Positions 62,964-64,000 of a stretch of DNA of 64,000 nt are shown one piece after another; positions within the stretch are counted from its first letter, which is position 1; each line of letters opens with the position of its first letter. Location: contig NZ_PDJG01000001.1 in the NCBI RefSeq assembly GCF_002564005.1, positions 3,224,001 to 3,288,000 of the forward strand, read 5' to 3'. The notes beneath the pieces were generated by a model. It searched no databases. It was not told where the DNA came from and saw nothing but the letters and a program-made list of their open reading frames with translations. The position numbers and the translations under genes were made by a program. The DNA is from Sanguibacter antarcticus (GTDB lineage Bacteria; Actinomycetota; Actinomycetes; Actinomycetales; Cellulomonadaceae).

Positions 62964-64000
62964 GTGACCGTCGACACCGGCACGCTCACCGACCCTGCCC
63001 AGGACGACGGGCCCGGCGTCGCCGCAGCCTCTCCTGCGGTCCCGCTCCACGGGCCGACCTTCGGGTCGTACGCGGCCCACGAGGTCGCCTGGTTGCTCAG
63101 CGACCTGTCTGACGTCGAGCTCGAGGCCCCGACCGAGGAGCGCGAGGAGGCCATCCAGTCGGGTGGCGCGCACTACGCCGAGTCGCTGCCGGTCGAGTAC
63201 CAGCCGACCGCGGAGTATCAAGATCTCTTCCACACCGCGCTGCGAGAGTCCGCAGAGCGGCTGGCGCACGCCGTCGGCGTCGTGACCGACCTCGTCGTCG
63301 CGGAGCGGGGCGAGCGGGTCGTGCTCGTGTCGCTCGCCCGTGCCGGGACGCCGATCGGCATCCTCATGAAGCGCTGGGCGAGCTACGCCCACGGGCTGAA
63401 CCTCTCGCACTACGCGGCGAGCATCGTCCGCGGCCGGGGGATCGACCAGGTCGCGCTGCAGTACCTCGCCGAGCACCACGACCCGGCAGACATCGTGTTC
63501 GTCGACGGCTGGACCGGCAAGGGTGCGATCGCGCGCGAGCTCACGGTCGCCGTCGAGCAGGCGAACGAGGCGCTGGGACTGGCCGGCCGGACGTCCCGCT
63601 TCAACCCGGACCTCGCGGTGCTGGCCGACCCGGGCCACTGCGTGCGTCTCTTCGGCACGCGGGACGACTACCTCATCCCCTCGGCGTGCCTCAACTCGAC
63701 CGTCTCGGGCCTCGTCTCACGGACGGTCCTCAACGACGACCTCATCAAGCCAGGCATGTTCCACGGGGCGAAGTTCTACGCGGACCTCGCCCCGACCGAC
63801 GTGTCGGCAGAGTTCCTCGACGTCGTGAGCATGACGTTCTCGCACGTCGCGGACAGCGTGCGCGAGGCGGTCGCCGAGCGCACAGGCCAGCCGGATCCTG
63901 AGGTGACGTGGGCCGGGTGGCAGGCCGTGGAGAAGATCAGCACGGAGTACGGGCTCGGTGACGTCAACCTCGTCAAGCCGGGTGTCGGCGAGACGTCTCG
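62964..64000 (+). CDS. StiP-family / PRTase_1 protein (3' partial)
   Basis: At least 345 residues, truncated by the window end. It belongs to the family named cysteine protease StiP or PRTase_1. The motif DIVFVDGWTGKGAIARELTV (about residues 177-196) looks like a PRPP-binding loop (hydrophobic strand, Asp, T-G), supporting a phosphoribosyltransferase role over a protease. Others: ARAGTPIGILMKRW and MFHGAKFYADLAPTDVS. GTG at 62964 with AGGAG eight bases upstream. Third gene of the coupled enzyme unit; more Ter enzymes (HAD phosphatase, ATP-grasp) probably follow outside the window. Confidence 0.85.
   Translation, partial: MTVDTGTLTDPAQDDGPGVAAASPAVPLHGPTFGSYAAHEVAWLLSDLSDVELEAPTEEREEAIQSGGAHYAESLPVEYQPTAEYQDLFHTALRESAERLAHAVGVVTDLVVAERGERVVLVSLARAGTPIGILMKRWASYAHGLNLSHYAASIVRGRGIDQVALQYLAEHHDPADIVFVDGWTGKGAIARELTVAVEQANEALGLAGRTSRFNPDLAVLADPGHCVRLFGTRDDYLIPSACLNSTVSGLVSRTVLNDDLIKPGMFHGAKFYADLAPTDVSAEFLDVVSMTFSHVADSVREAVAERTGQPDPEVTWAGWQAVEKISTEYGLGDVNLVKPGVGETS

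Overview
The window is chromosomal DNA from a high-GC Gram-positive actinobacterium, most likely a member of the Micrococcales close to Cellulomonas, Sanguibacter or Oerskovia. The evidence is the GC-rich codon use, frequent GTG starts, actinobacterial marker genes (bldC, a DUF3073 protein, DUF3618/Holin-X type membrane proteins, a mycobacterial-style htdX-fabG4-fadA cluster, a LAXTG sortase-E substrate) and S-box plus SAM-IV riboswitches. The species is inferred only from these features. No insertion sequence, prophage, CRISPR array or origin was seen.

Layout. 1-1801: end of an iron-siderophore ABC importer (FecCD permease, ATPase). 1921-3411: purS-purQ and a GNAT acetyltransferase. 3412-7139: methionine/sulfur region, where a rhodanese-metZ operon (minus strand, SAM-I riboswitch) diverges from a SufS-like class V aminotransferase (plus strand, SAM-IV riboswitch). 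7211-13607: GH114 lipoprotein, RtcB RNA ligase, NmrA-type reductase, pentapeptide-repeat protein, flavoprotein monooxygenase, S41-like lipoprotein. 13664-20367: fatty-acid unit htdX-fabG-fadA diverging from tetR and an acyl-CoA-oxidase-type dehydrogenase, with a palindromic operator between them. 20460-27239: EamA exporter, a lipoprotein, a phosphopantetheinyl transferase, purL, a DUF2071 protein and a phosphoesterase.

27360-30679 is the most plastic part: a complete hipBA toxin-antitoxin pair followed by an esterase relic, a GNAT gene, an oxidoreductase relic and two small unknown genes. 30883-40034: acyl-CoA synthetase, NADP-type gdhA, a large LuxR/MalT-like (LAL) regulator, a sortase substrate, an RNB ribonuclease and a sterol-carrier-like protein. 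40276-45063: one 1595-residue secreted nuclease/5'-nucleotidase. 45152-55894: TerD-VWA protein, purF-purM, DUF3073, bldC, small membrane proteins, a tRNA-Glu/Asp/Phe cluster, a zincin, galE and unknown or secreted proteins.

56161-64000 (running off the end) is a tellurium-resistance-type (Ter) stress cluster: terD, a TerC-like membrane protein, a second terD, a tandem TerD protein, then a coupled enzyme set (HpcH/CitE lyase, PRTase_2-TRSP, StiP/PRTase_1). In comparative genomics this enzyme set has been proposed to make an unknown nucleoside-like metabolite. It is the best candidate here for an incompletely described system.

Expression signals recur. Many gene pairs are joined by 4-base ATGA or GTGA overlaps. 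At least nine genes or relics have a -10-like hexamer followed by exactly six bases and then the start codon, with no Shine-Dalgarno sequence, which suggests widespread leaderless transcripts; both purL and purF belong to this group. Most convergent gene pairs are separated by strong hairpin terminators.
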